Source of the DNA: Accumulibacter sp.
GTDB lineage: Bacteria; Pseudomonadota; Gammaproteobacteria; Burkholderiales; Rhodocyclaceae
Length of the DNA: 57,384 nt
Assembly (NCBI RefSeq): GCF_023806565.1
Contig: NZ_JAMTDV010000139.1
Location: 1 to 57,384, forward strand
Direction of reading: 5' to 3'
Part shown: positions 27,246 to 34,984 of the stretch, piece after piece
How positions within the stretch are numbered: position 1 is the first letter of the stretch
Layout of the letters: every line of letters begins with the position of its first letter
The notes under the pieces: model-generated
What the model saw: only the letters and a program-made list of their open reading frames with translations
Database searches by the model: none
What the model was told of the DNA's origin: nothing
Made by a program: the position numbers and the translations under genes

Positions 27246-27404
27246 AAAAACCGCAGTTACCCACGGAAAATCCCGCTCATGCTTCGACAAGCTCAGCACG
27301 AACGGGATTTTTGCCTCTCACCCAGCGGGTGAGGCCCCGTTCGCCCTGAGCAGCCCGCGTAGCGGGCGTGTCGAAGGGTTCGTGTGTTTTCAACTGCGGT
27401 TTCC
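27246..27404. repeat. Palindromic MITE/REP-like element upstream of cusF
   Basis: The roughly 155-bp segment is a large imperfect palindrome. Its ends are AAACCGCAGTT (27248-27258) and AACTGCGGTTT (27392-27402), exact inverted repeats. Inside them, the segment at 27281-27304 (core CTTCGACAAGCTCAGCACG) is roughly mirrored by the segment at 27345-27378 (CCGTTCGCCCTGAGC, then GTCGAAGGG), and small hairpins (CTCACCC/GGGTGAG and GCCCGC/GCGGGC) fill the centre. Such palindromes are dispersed repeats in many proteobacteria. Here it separates the DUF411 gene from cusF and reaches to within four bases of the cusF ATG. Confidence 0.6.
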
Positions 27405-27407
27405 AGG

Positions 27408-27737
27408 ATGAAGATCATCCTGATCGCAGCCTTTCTCGCCTTCGCGCTCACGTCCGGAGCGAACGCTGCCAACTCTACGGAGCGGAAGAAGTACGGAGAC
27501 GGAGCCGCGGCCCGAAAGACCGACACCCCGCTGACCGAAGGCGTCGTCAAGAAAGTGGACAAGGCCTCCGGCAAGATCACGCTTACGCATGGCCCACTGC
27601 CCAATGGGATGCCCGGCATGACCATGGCCTTCAAGGTCAAGGAAACCGCCCGCCTCGAAGGCATCAAGGAGGGGGAGAAGGTTCTGTTCGCCATCGACGA
27701 CGGCATGATGATCATCCTTCTCGAGGCAGCCAAGTAA
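27408..27737 (+). CDS. cusF: CusF-type periplasmic copper-binding protein
   Basis: A 109-residue exported protein. A signal peptide (about 1-22) is followed by a CusF domain (about 45-105) of small beta-barrel type: GVVKKVDKASGKITLTHGPL, then GMPGMTMAFKVKE with the Met pair used for Cu(I)/Ag(I), then GEKVLFAIDDG. CusF hands metal to the CusCBA pump. The ATG at 27408 follows the palindromic element almost directly, and only a weak CCAGG precedes it, so translation initiation may have been altered by the element. Confidence 0.87.
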   Translation: MKIILIAAFLAFALTSGANAANSTERKKYGDGAAARKTDTPLTEGVVKKVDKASGKITLTHGPLPNGMPGMTMAFKVKETARLEGIKEGEKVLFAIDDGMMIILLEAAK

Positions 27738-27743
27738 GCGGCA

Positions 27744-29015
27744 ATGGCAGCGAGACCGTTCCGTCTGCTTCCGGCCCTCCTCGCTTCGCTCTGGTTGGCG
27801 ACCGAGGCCCTGTCGCAGGAAGCCGCACTCGGACGAAGCGTAGACAGCCTGCTCGAGCTCGCCCGCGGGAGCAACCCCGAATATGCAGCCGCGCAGGCGG
27901 AGGCCACCGCCGCCGGTGAGCGGGTGGTGCCCGCCGGGGCGCTGGCCGACCCACGCCTGCGGGTGGAACTGCGCGACATCACCCGTTCCGGCGAGCAGAA
28001 CCCGACGATCTCGCCCAGCCGCGTCGGCAGTACCCGTTATCTGCTGTCACAGGATCTGCCCTGGTTCGGGAAGCGGGAACTGCGCCGCGAGATCGCCGAA
28101 TTCGAAGCGGAGGGAGCGAAGAATCGCGCCAGCGGCACCTGGGCCGAGCTCGCGGCGAAGATCAAGACGGCGTACGCGCAGCGCTACTACGTCCAACGCA
28201 ACCTGCAACTCATGCGCGAAATTCTCGACCTGACCCGGCGCCTCGAGAAGATCGCGCAGGCGCGCTATTCGGGCGGTCTCGCGGCACTCGCCGACGTGAT
28301 CCGCGCGCAGGTCGAACAGACTGGCCTGCAGAGCGAACTGTTGGTTCTGGAGGGCGAGAGCCGGCAGCTAGACGCACGTATCAACGCCTTGCTGGCTCGG
28401 CCTGCAGCGGCGCCGCTGGCCGCGCCGGAACGCCTGCGCGCGCTGCCAGCGGCAGCGAATTTCGATCCGGCGACGCTCGAAGAGCGGCTGCGCGCCCGCA
28501 ATCCGGTGCTGTTCGCCGAAACGTCCCGGGTCCAGGCGGCCGAGCGCAGCCGGGAACTGGTATACCGGAATCGCTACCCGGATGTCACGGTCGGCGCCGG
28601 TCCGATCCAGTACCAGAGTGCGATCCGGGAGTGGGAACTGATGGTCGAACTGAACCTTCCGCTGCAACTCTCGTCGCGCCGTTCGCAGGAGCGCGAAGCC
28701 GAGGCAACGCTGGCCGCCGCGCGGGCGCGCAAGGAAGCAACGGCCAATCAGTTGCTGGCCGAACTCTCGGAAAATCTCGTCGGCATCGAGACGGCGCGGC
28801 GTACCGAGTTGCTCGCTTCGACCAGCCTCCTGCCTGAAGCGGAACTCACCTATCGCGCCGCCCTCGCCGGCTACGAGACCGGCAAGGTCGACTTCGCGAC
28901 GCTGCTCGAAGCGCAGCGAAAGATCCGGCAGGCCCGACAGAGCGAGATCAAGGCGCAAAGCGAAGCGCGGATCCGCCTCGGCGAAATCGAACGACTCCTG
29001 GGGGATGACCTATGA
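27744..29015 (+). CDS. cusC: TolC-family outer-membrane efflux protein (CusC role)
   Basis: A 423-residue outer-membrane channel component. The signal peptide (about 1-24) is followed by two OEP repeats of long alpha-hairpins, as seen in LLELARGSNPEYAAAQAEA and LEERLRARNPVLFAETSRV, each about 190 residues. There is no lipobox, unlike E. coli CusC. It starts six bases after cusF and overlaps the adaptor gene by four bases, so it is the first gene of the tripartite copper/silver pump. Confidence 0.88.
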   Translation: MAARPFRLLPALLASLWLATEALSQEAALGRSVDSLLELARGSNPEYAAAQAEATAAGERVVPAGALADPRLRVELRDITRSGEQNPTISPSRVGSTRYLLSQDLPWFGKRELRREIAEFEAEGAKNRASGTWAELAAKIKTAYAQRYYVQRNLQLMREILDLTRRLEKIAQARYSGGLAALADVIRAQVEQTGLQSELLVLEGESRQLDARINALLARPAAAPLAAPERLRALPAAANFDPATLEERLRARNPVLFAETSRVQAAERSRELVYRNRYPDVTVGAGPIQYQSAIREWELMVELNLPLQLSSRRSQEREAEATLAAARARKEATANQLLAELSENLVGIETARRTELLASTSLLPEAELTYRAALAGYETGKVDFATLLEAQRKIRQARQSEIKAQSEARIRLGEIERLLGDDL

Positions 29016-30565
29016 AACCCACCGCCGCCTTAGCCGTCGTCGGCGTCGCGCTGCTTGCCGCCGGCAGCGGCTACTGGCTGGGCAGTCACCCGGAGCCGAC
29101 CAGCAGCGCCATCGAAACGTCTGCGCCCGCGGCAAAGCGCGGCAAGCTCCTGTACTACCGCAACCCGATGGGACTTCCCGACACTTCTCCGGTGCCGAAG
29201 AAGGACCCGATGGGGATGGACTATCTGCCCGTCTATGAGGGCGAAGAGGACAACACGCCGGCGTCCGCCAACCAGATCAGGATTAGCGTCGAAAAGGTGC
29301 AGAAACTGGGCGTGCGTACGGAGCCAGCGGTCCTCGCCCCAATCGAGCGGATCGTCTCCGCGGCGGGCCGAATCGAGCCGGACGAACGGCGCGTCTATAC
29401 CGTCGCTCCGAAGTTCGAGGGTTACGTCGAGCGCCAGTACGTCAATGTCACCGGGCAGCCGATCGCCAAGGGGCAGCCCCTGTTCGAGGTGTATGGTCCC
29501 GAGCTGGTTTCCGCCCAGCGCGAGTATGCGATCGCGATGCAGGGGCTGGCCGCGCTGCACGAGGCTGAGCGCGACAAGCAGGCGGCGATGCGCGAAGTGG
29601 CGGAATCGAGCCTGCAACGCCTGCGCAACTGGGACATCTCCGAGGAGCAGATCAAGGTCCTGGCCAATTCCGGTGAGGTCCGGAGGACGCTGATCCTGAG
29701 ATCGCCCGTCTCCGGCGTCGTCACCGAGAAGAAGTCCGTCCAGGGCATGCGCTTCATGCCGGGCGAGACGCTCTACCAGGTAGCCGACCTGTCCTCGGTC
29801 TGGGTCGTCGCCGACGTCCCCGAACAGGACGTCGGGTCGGTCTCCGTCGGTGCCAAGGCCAAGGTCTCCATCGACGCCTATCCCGACAAAGCCTTCGAGG
29901 GCACCGTCTCCTACGTCTACCCGACCCTTAAGGCCGAGACCCGCACCGTACCGGTGCGCATCGAACTGGCCAACCCCGGGACGCTCCTCAAGCCGGGCAT
30001 GTTCGCCCGCGTCGAGACACGCTCCGCCGGGAAGGCCCGGGCCCTGACGATCCCCGCGTCGGCCGTCATCGACAGCGGTACGCGCCGGATCATCCTCATC
30101 CAGGCGGGCGAGGGCCGCTTCGAGCCGCGCGAGGTCAAGACAGGGATACGCTCCGGGGACCGCGTAGAGGTCCTCGAAGGGGTGCGGGAGGACGAGCGGG
30201 CGGTTGTCGCTGCCAACTTCCTCATCGACGCCGAAAGCAACCTCAAGGCGGCCGTCGGCGGCTTCGGCCATGCCGCGCACGGCAAGCCGGCGGATGGCGG
30301 CGCCAAGCCCGCGCCCGCGGGCCACTCGGCCGCCGGGAAGGTCGAGGGGACCGACGCCAAAGCGGGGACGGTCAGCATCGCCCACGGCCCCGTCGCCGAC
30401 CTCAAATGGCCAGCGATGACCATGGAGTTCAAGGTCGCCAACGACGCGCTGATGTCATCGCTAAAGCCCGGTGCCGAGGTCTCCTTCGAGTTCGTCGAGC
30501 GCGCGCAAGGGGAATGGGTGATCACGCGGGTCACTCCCGCCTCCGGCGCCCATGCGGGCCACTGA
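29012..30565 (+). CDS. cusB: RND efflux periplasmic adaptor CusB with heavy-metal-binding and fused CusF domains
   Basis: A 517-residue membrane-fusion protein. An N-terminal helix (about 5-24) leads into a heavy-metal-binding segment (about 48-75; YYRNPMGLPDTS then PMGMDYLPVY). The lipoyl/barrel-sandwich and alpha-hairpin domains follow (GYVERQYVNVTGQPIAKGQ, SPVSGVVTEKKSVQGM), then the beta-barrel (VWVVADVPEQDVGSVS). After an Ala/Pro/His-rich linker (about 415-440) the C-terminal ~70 residues form a second CusF-type domain (GKVEGTDAKAGTVSIAHGPV, WPAMTMEFKV). It overlaps the cusC-type gene (ATGA) and ends 10 bases before cusA. Confidence 0.92.
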   Translation: MKPTAALAVVGVALLAAGSGYWLGSHPEPTSSAIETSAPAAKRGKLLYYRNPMGLPDTSPVPKKDPMGMDYLPVYEGEEDNTPASANQIRISVEKVQKLGVRTEPAVLAPIERIVSAAGRIEPDERRVYTVAPKFEGYVERQYVNVTGQPIAKGQPLFEVYGPELVSAQREYAIAMQGLAALHEAERDKQAAMREVAESSLQRLRNWDISEEQIKVLANSGEVRRTLILRSPVSGVVTEKKSVQGMRFMPGETLYQVADLSSVWVVADVPEQDVGSVSVGAKAKVSIDAYPDKAFEGTVSYVYPTLKAETRTVPVRIELANPGTLLKPGMFARVETRSAGKARALTIPASAVIDSGTRRIILIQAGEGRFEPREVKTGIRSGDRVEVLEGVREDERAVVAANFLIDAESNLKAAVGGFGHAAHGKPADGGAKPAPAGHSAAGKVEGTDAKAGTVSIAHGPVADLKWPAMTMEFKVANDALMSSLKPGAEVSFEFVERAQGEWVITRVTPASGAHAGH

Positions 30566-30575
30566 CGGGAGGGGC

Positions 30576-33500
30576 ATGCTTTCGAAAATCATCGACTGGT
30601 CCGGACGCAACCGCTTCCTTGTCCTGCTGGCCACCCTGTTCGTGATCGTCGGCGGGACCGTCGCCGTGCTGCGCACGCCGCTCGACGCGCTGCCGGACCT
30701 CTCCGACGTGCAGGTCATCGTCTACACCGAGTATCCGGGACAAGCGCCGCAGGTGGTCGAGGACCAAGTCACCTACCCGCTCACCACGGCCATGCTCTCG
30801 GTGCCCAAGTCGAAGGTGGTGCGCGGCTTCTCCTTCTTCGGCGCCTCCTTCGTCTATGTCATCTTCGAGGATGGCACCGACATCTACTGGGCCCGCTCGC
30901 GGGTGCTCGAATACCTCAACTCGGCTGCCGGGCGGATGCCCAAGGGCGTCGTCCCCCAGATGGGCCCGGACGCGACCGGCGTCGGCTGGGTCTACGAATA
31001 CGCCGTGCTCGCCAGGGACAAGACGCTGGCCGAACTACGGACGCTGCAGGACTGGTATCTGCGCTATCAACTGACCAAGGCCCACGGCGTCGCCGAGGTC
31101 GCCTCCATCGGCGGCTTCGTCCAGACCTACCAGGTCACCGTCGATCCGGTGAGGCTGCGCGCCTACGGGATCCCGCTTGCCAAGGTTTCGCAGGTCATTC
31201 GCGACTCCAACCGCGACGTCGGTGGTCGGGTGGTGGAGATGGCCGAGACCGAATACATGGTCCGCGGCAAGGGCTACCTGCGCGGCGTTCAGGACATCGA
31301 GAAACTCGTCCTCAAGAGCGACAAGGGAACCCCAGTGCTGGTGCGCGACGTCGCCCGGGTCGAACTCGTCCCGGACGAGCGCCGGGGCTTGACGGAACTG
31401 AACGGCGAGGGCGAGGTCGTCTCCGGCATCGCCATGGCACGCTACGGCCAGAACGCCCTCGAAGTCATCCACAACCTCAGGGAGAAGATCGCCGAGGTCT
31501 CCACTGGTCTGCCCGAGGGGGTGAGCATCGAGGCCGTTTACGACCGTTCCGAGCTCATCCATCGGGCCATCGACACCTTGAAGCGCACGCTGACCGAGGA
31601 GTCGATCATCGTCGCCTTGGTCTGTGTCGTCTTCCTGATGCACGTGCGCTCGGCCTTGGTCGCCATCGTGATGCTACCGGTCGGTGTGCTCATCGCTTTC
31701 ATCGCCATGCGCCTGCTCGGCATGAACTCGAACCTGATGAGCCTGGGCGGTATCGCCATCGCCATCGGGGCCATGGTCGACGCCGCCATCGTGATGATCG
31801 AGAACGCCCACAAGCACCTTGAGCGGCTGCCCGAGGGCCACTCGGCCGCGGAGCGGGCCGAGGCGATGCTGGCCGCCTGCCGCGAGGTAGGCCCGGCCCT
31901 GTTCTTCTCGCTGCTCATCATCACGGTCTCCTTCCTGCCGGTCTTCACTCTCGAGTCCCAGGAAGGTCGGCTCTTCTCGCCGCTGGCCTACACCAAGACC
32001 TTCGCCATGGCCGGCGCGGCGCTGCTCTCCGTCACACTCGTGCCCGTGCTGATGGCCTTCTTCATCCGCGGCAAAATCATGCCCGAGCAAAAGAATCCGG
32101 TGAACCGCATCCTTATCCGGCTTTACCGGCCCGTCATCACCCGGGTAATGGAGTGGAAGAAGGCCAGCGTCGCGATCGCCATCCTCGCCCTGGCGGCCAC
32201 GATCTGGCCGGCGTCGCGCCTGGGCTCCGAGTTCATGCCCACCCTCAACGAGGGCACACTGTTCTATATGCCGGCCTCGCTGCCGGGGATGTCGATCACC
32301 AAGGCGGCCGAACTCCTCCAGACCCAGAACAAAATCATCAAGAGTTTCCCCGAGGTCGCCTCGGTTTACGGCAAGGCCGGGCGGGCCAACACCGCCACCG
32401 ACCCGGCGCCGACCGAGATGTTCGAAACGGTCATCAACCTTAAGCCCGAGTCAGCGTGGCGTCCCGGGATGACGGTGGACAAACTGATCTCCGAGATGGA
32501 CAAGGCCCTCCAGTTTCCCGGCGTCTCCAACGCCTGGACCATGCCTATCAAGGCGCGCATCGACATGCTCTCCACCGGCATCCGCACCCCCATCGGGATC
32601 AAGGTCTTCGGCAAGGACCTGGGCGAGATGGAGCGCCTCGCCAAGGAGATCGAGTCTGTCGTCAAGGCCGTCCCCGGAACCACCTCGGCCTTCGCCGAGC
32701 GCATCACCGGCGGGTTCTACCTCAACGTGGAGCCCGACCGGGAGCAACTGGCCCGCTACGGGCTGGCCGTCGGTGACTTACAGGACGTCATCGGCACCGC
32801 CTTGGGTGGGGAGATGGTGACGACGACCGTCGAGGGCCGCGAGCGCTTCGCGGTCAACGTGCGCTACCTGAGGGAACTGCGCTCCGATCCCGACCGCATC
32901 GCCCGCGAGGTGCTCGTTCCGACCATGGACGGGGCCATGGTTCCGCTCGGCCAACTGGCCAGGGTGGAAATCGCCAAGGGCACCCCGGGCATCCGCACGG
33001 AGAACGCCCTGCTGTCGGCCTACGTCTACGTGGACATTCGTGACCGCGACATCGGAGGCTACGTGGCCGACGCCAGGAAGGCCGTCGCCGGGAAGGTCAA
33101 GTTCCCACCGGGCTACTACGCAACGTGGAGCGGTCAGTTCGAATCCATGGAGCGCGCCGTCGAGAAGATGAAGATCGTCGTTCCCGTCACGCTGCTGCTC
33201 ATCTTCGTGTTGCTCTACCTCAACTTCAAGCGCCTGACCGAGACCCTCATCGTCATGCTCTCCGTGCCCTTCGCTCTCGTCGGCGGGGTCTGGCTGATGT
33301 GGGCCTTGGGCTACAACCTCTCCGTGGCCGTCGCCGTCGGCTTCATCGCCCTGGCGGGCGTGGCCGCCGAGACCGGCGTCGTCATGCTGATCTACCTCGA
33401 CCACGCCTGGGAGGAACTCAAGGCGGCGAGACGAGCCGAGGGCCGGACGCCCGACCTCTCCGACCTCTACGCCGCGGTCATGGAGGGCGCCGTCGAGCGC

Positions 33501-33710
33501 GTGCGTCCGAAGATGATGACGGTCGTCGCCATCATGGCCGGCCTCCTGCCCATCATGTGGGGCACGGGCACCGGTTCCGAGGTCATGAGCCGGATTGCTG
33601 CCCCGATGGTCGGCGGCATGGTCTCCTCGACGATCCTCACACTCGCCGTCATTCCGGCCATCTACGCCCTGATCAAACAGTGGCGGTTGAGCCGGGGGCT
33701 GGAAAAATGA
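30576..33710 (+). CDS. cusA: Copper/silver RND efflux transporter CusA
   Basis: A 1044-residue inner-membrane heavy-metal efflux RND pump with twelve membrane helices and two large periplasmic loops. Recognisable features: the N-terminal RNRFLVLLATLFVIVGG helix, the porter-domain segments DALPDLSDVQVIVYTEYPG and GYVRQ-type loops, and VRSALVAIVMLPVGVLIAF. The charged motif on TM4 is seen in GGIAIAIGAMVDAAIVMIEN, the Met-rich cleft region is at SLPGMSITKA, and the final helices include GFIALAGVAAETGVVMLIYL. The ATG at 30576 has GGGAGGGG upstream. Proton-driven export of Cu(I)/Ag(I) is the known role of the family. Confidence 0.95.
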   Translation: MLSKIIDWSGRNRFLVLLATLFVIVGGTVAVLRTPLDALPDLSDVQVIVYTEYPGQAPQVVEDQVTYPLTTAMLSVPKSKVVRGFSFFGASFVYVIFEDGTDIYWARSRVLEYLNSAAGRMPKGVVPQMGPDATGVGWVYEYAVLARDKTLAELRTLQDWYLRYQLTKAHGVAEVASIGGFVQTYQVTVDPVRLRAYGIPLAKVSQVIRDSNRDVGGRVVEMAETEYMVRGKGYLRGVQDIEKLVLKSDKGTPVLVRDVARVELVPDERRGLTELNGEGEVVSGIAMARYGQNALEVIHNLREKIAEVSTGLPEGVSIEAVYDRSELIHRAIDTLKRTLTEESIIVALVCVVFLMHVRSALVAIVMLPVGVLIAFIAMRLLGMNSNLMSLGGIAIAIGAMVDAAIVMIENAHKHLERLPEGHSAAERAEAMLAACREVGPALFFSLLIITVSFLPVFTLESQEGRLFSPLAYTKTFAMAGAALLSVTLVPVLMAFFIRGKIMPEQKNPVNRILIRLYRPVITRVMEWKKASVAIAILALAATIWPASRLGSEFMPTLNEGTLFYMPASLPGMSITKAAELLQTQNKIIKSFPEVASVYGKAGRANTATDPAPTEMFETVINLKPESAWRPGMTVDKLISEMDKALQFPGVSNAWTMPIKARIDMLSTGIRTPIGIKVFGKDLGEMERLAKEIESVVKAVPGTTSAFAERITGGFYLNVEPDREQLARYGLAVGDLQDVIGTALGGEMVTTTVEGRERFAVNVRYLRELRSDPDRIAREVLVPTMDGAMVPLGQLARVEIAKGTPGIRTENALLSAYVYVDIRDRDIGGYVADARKAVAGKVKFPPGYYATWSGQFESMERAVEKMKIVVPVTLLLIFVLLYLNFKRLTETLIVMLSVPFALVGGVWLMWALGYNLSVAVAVGFIALAGVAAETGVVMLIYLDHAWEELKAARRAEGRTPDLSDLYAAVMEGAVERVRPKMMTVVAIMAGLLPIMWGTGTGSEVMSRIAAPMVGGMVSSTILTLAVIPAIYALIKQWRLSRGLEK

Positions 33711-33760
33711 GTCCTCCGGCAACCCCAAGCCCCTTCGTCCACCAGCAAAGGAGAAATGCC

Positions 33761-34213
33761 ATGAACGCCAAGACGAGGCTCGCGACACTCGCTCTGGGTC
33801 TCGGCCTGACCGTCCCGGCCCTCGCCAACGACGAGCACCACCCTGAGAAGGCCGCTGGAGCCTCTACCACCGCCACGGCCCCGGCGCCGAATGCCGACGC
33901 CAAGGCCATAGAAGCCAATGCCGCCAAACTTCAGGCCCAGGCCAAGCGAATTGCAAGAACGAAGCCGGGTCCCGAGCGCGACAGACTCGTCGCCGAGCAC
34001 ATGCGCTCCCTGCACGAGAGCATGGAGATGGCCAAGGGCATGATGTCCGGAATGGACATGGAGAACTGTCCGATGATGGAAGGCATGATGGGCGCCAAGG
34101 GCGTGGACGGCGCCGGGAAACCCTCGGGCGGATACGGCGAGCGCATGGACCGCATAGAGAAGCGTATGGACATGGTGGAGCAGATGATGAAGGGCGGGAT
34201 GTCCAAGCCGTGA
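33761..34213 (+). CDS. Met-rich periplasmic protein, probable copper binder
   Basis: A 150-residue exported protein with a signal peptide (about 1-22, ending PALAND). The mature part has an Ala-rich helix (about 35-75) and a Met/Glu/Asp-rich half (HESMEMAKGMMSGMDMENC, then PMMEGMMGAKG, and a tail with a MVEQMMKGGM run), giving more than fifteen Met in about 80 residues. No named domain was recognised. Repeated Met-x-x-Met spacing, periplasmic location and position after cusA suggest Cu(I)/Ag(I) sequestration; this is inference. AAAGGAG precedes the ATG. Confidence 0.75.
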   Translation: MNAKTRLATLALGLGLTVPALANDEHHPEKAAGASTTATAPAPNADAKAIEANAAKLQAQAKRIARTKPGPERDRLVAEHMRSLHESMEMAKGMMSGMDMENCPMMEGMMGAKGVDGAGKPSGGYGERMDRIEKRMDMVEQMMKGGMSKP

Positions 34214-34434
34214 GCGGCCCGGATGGGACACCAAACATGGCAACGCCCGAGGGCCTCCGACCCGCCTGCTTGAGTCACGGCCCCCTGGAATGCCGTTGCG
34301 AAGGCTGCCTGCACGAAATCCGCTCCGGCGCCGGACCGGGCCGCGCGTTTCCCAAGGGGCTCTACGACCGGTTTGTGGAAGCCCTCTCCGAGGCTCTCGA
34401 CATCCGGGAGATGGAGACGGGTGTCAGCAGCGGA
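34210..34434 (+). pseudogene. HD-GYP protein, 5' fragment (interrupted)
   Basis: A GTG start overlapping the previous stop (GTGA) opens a frame of about 75 residues containing a Cys/His cluster (CLSHGPLECRCEGCLHEI) and then FVEALSEALDIREMETGVSS. The latter is the usual beginning of HD-GYP cyclic-di-GMP phosphodiesterase domains (ALDIRE...TG..S). The frame then enters foreign sequence and stops at 34461. The catalytic HD and GYP core is missing; the 3' end of the same domain resumes at 34671. The gene is therefore broken by an insertion plus a deletion. Confidence 0.7.
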
Positions 34435-34670
34435 TGTAAATTGATACATCGCAGCGGTTGAAAGTTGATACACCGAGTTGAGAAGATCGGCGACTTTCTT
34501 GGGGCGCCGGTGATTACGAGAGAGGTGTATGTGGAAATGGAGGTCTTGAGGAAGCATGGATTCAGTCTGCGGCGGATTGCGGTGGAAGTGGGGTGTGCGG
34601 TGAACACGGTACGCCGGCACTTGGCAGCGGGCGGGGTACCGCGGTATGAGCGACGCCAACGGCGGGAGAG
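34435..34670 (+). mobile_element. istA: IS21-family remnant (left end plus truncated istA)
   Basis: The segment opens with TGTAAATTGATACA, followed by a second near-copy (TTGAAAGTTGATACACC), the tandem sub-terminal repeats typical of IS21-family ends. A GTG at 34510 then begins an IstA N-terminus (ITREVYVEMEVLRKHGFSLR, VEVGCAVNTVRRHLAAGG, PRYERRQRRERP), the helix-turn-helix of the transposase. Only about 55 residues of the usual 400-500 remain. There is no istB and no right end: the element has been deleted from inside istA into the HD-GYP gene it had entered. Confidence 0.72.
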
Positions 34671-34964
34671 GCCGCAGAGCTCGTTCTATGCCACGAGGAG
34701 CGCCACGACGGCGGCGGTTACCCACGAGGGCTCAAGGGGGAGGAGATTCCTCTCGGGGCCAGGCTTTTCGCCGTCATCGACACGCTCGACACGATGACCT
34801 CCGACCGTCCCTATAGGAAGGCCATGCCCTTCGACGAGGCCAAGGAGGAGATCCTGCGCATGGGCGGCAGTCAGTTCCACCCGGACGCCGTCGAGGTATT
34901 CCTCCTCGAGGAGCCCACACTGCGCGAAATGGTCGCCGCCAAATGCAGCCTTCCAAGAACCTGA
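34671..34964 (+). pseudogene. HD-GYP protein, 3' fragment
   Basis: In the frame beginning at 34671 the sequence reads AAELVLCHEERHDGGGYPRG and continues with EEIPLGARLFAVIDTLDTMT and [20 protein letters not shown], ending after about 97 codons at 34964. This is the C-terminal half of an HD-GYP domain, including the HHExxDGxGYP-like metal motif region. No start codon or ribosome binding site belongs to it. It is the continuation of the fragment that starts at 34210. Its stop overlaps an ATG in the copA frame. Confidence 0.75.
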
Positions 34965-34984
34965 TGACCCAAGAGGTGAACGAC

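Noticed and set aside
29030-30385. A 451-codon minus-strand frame opposite cusB
   Set aside because: Asp/Gly/Arg-rich translation without domains; pure shadow of cusB.
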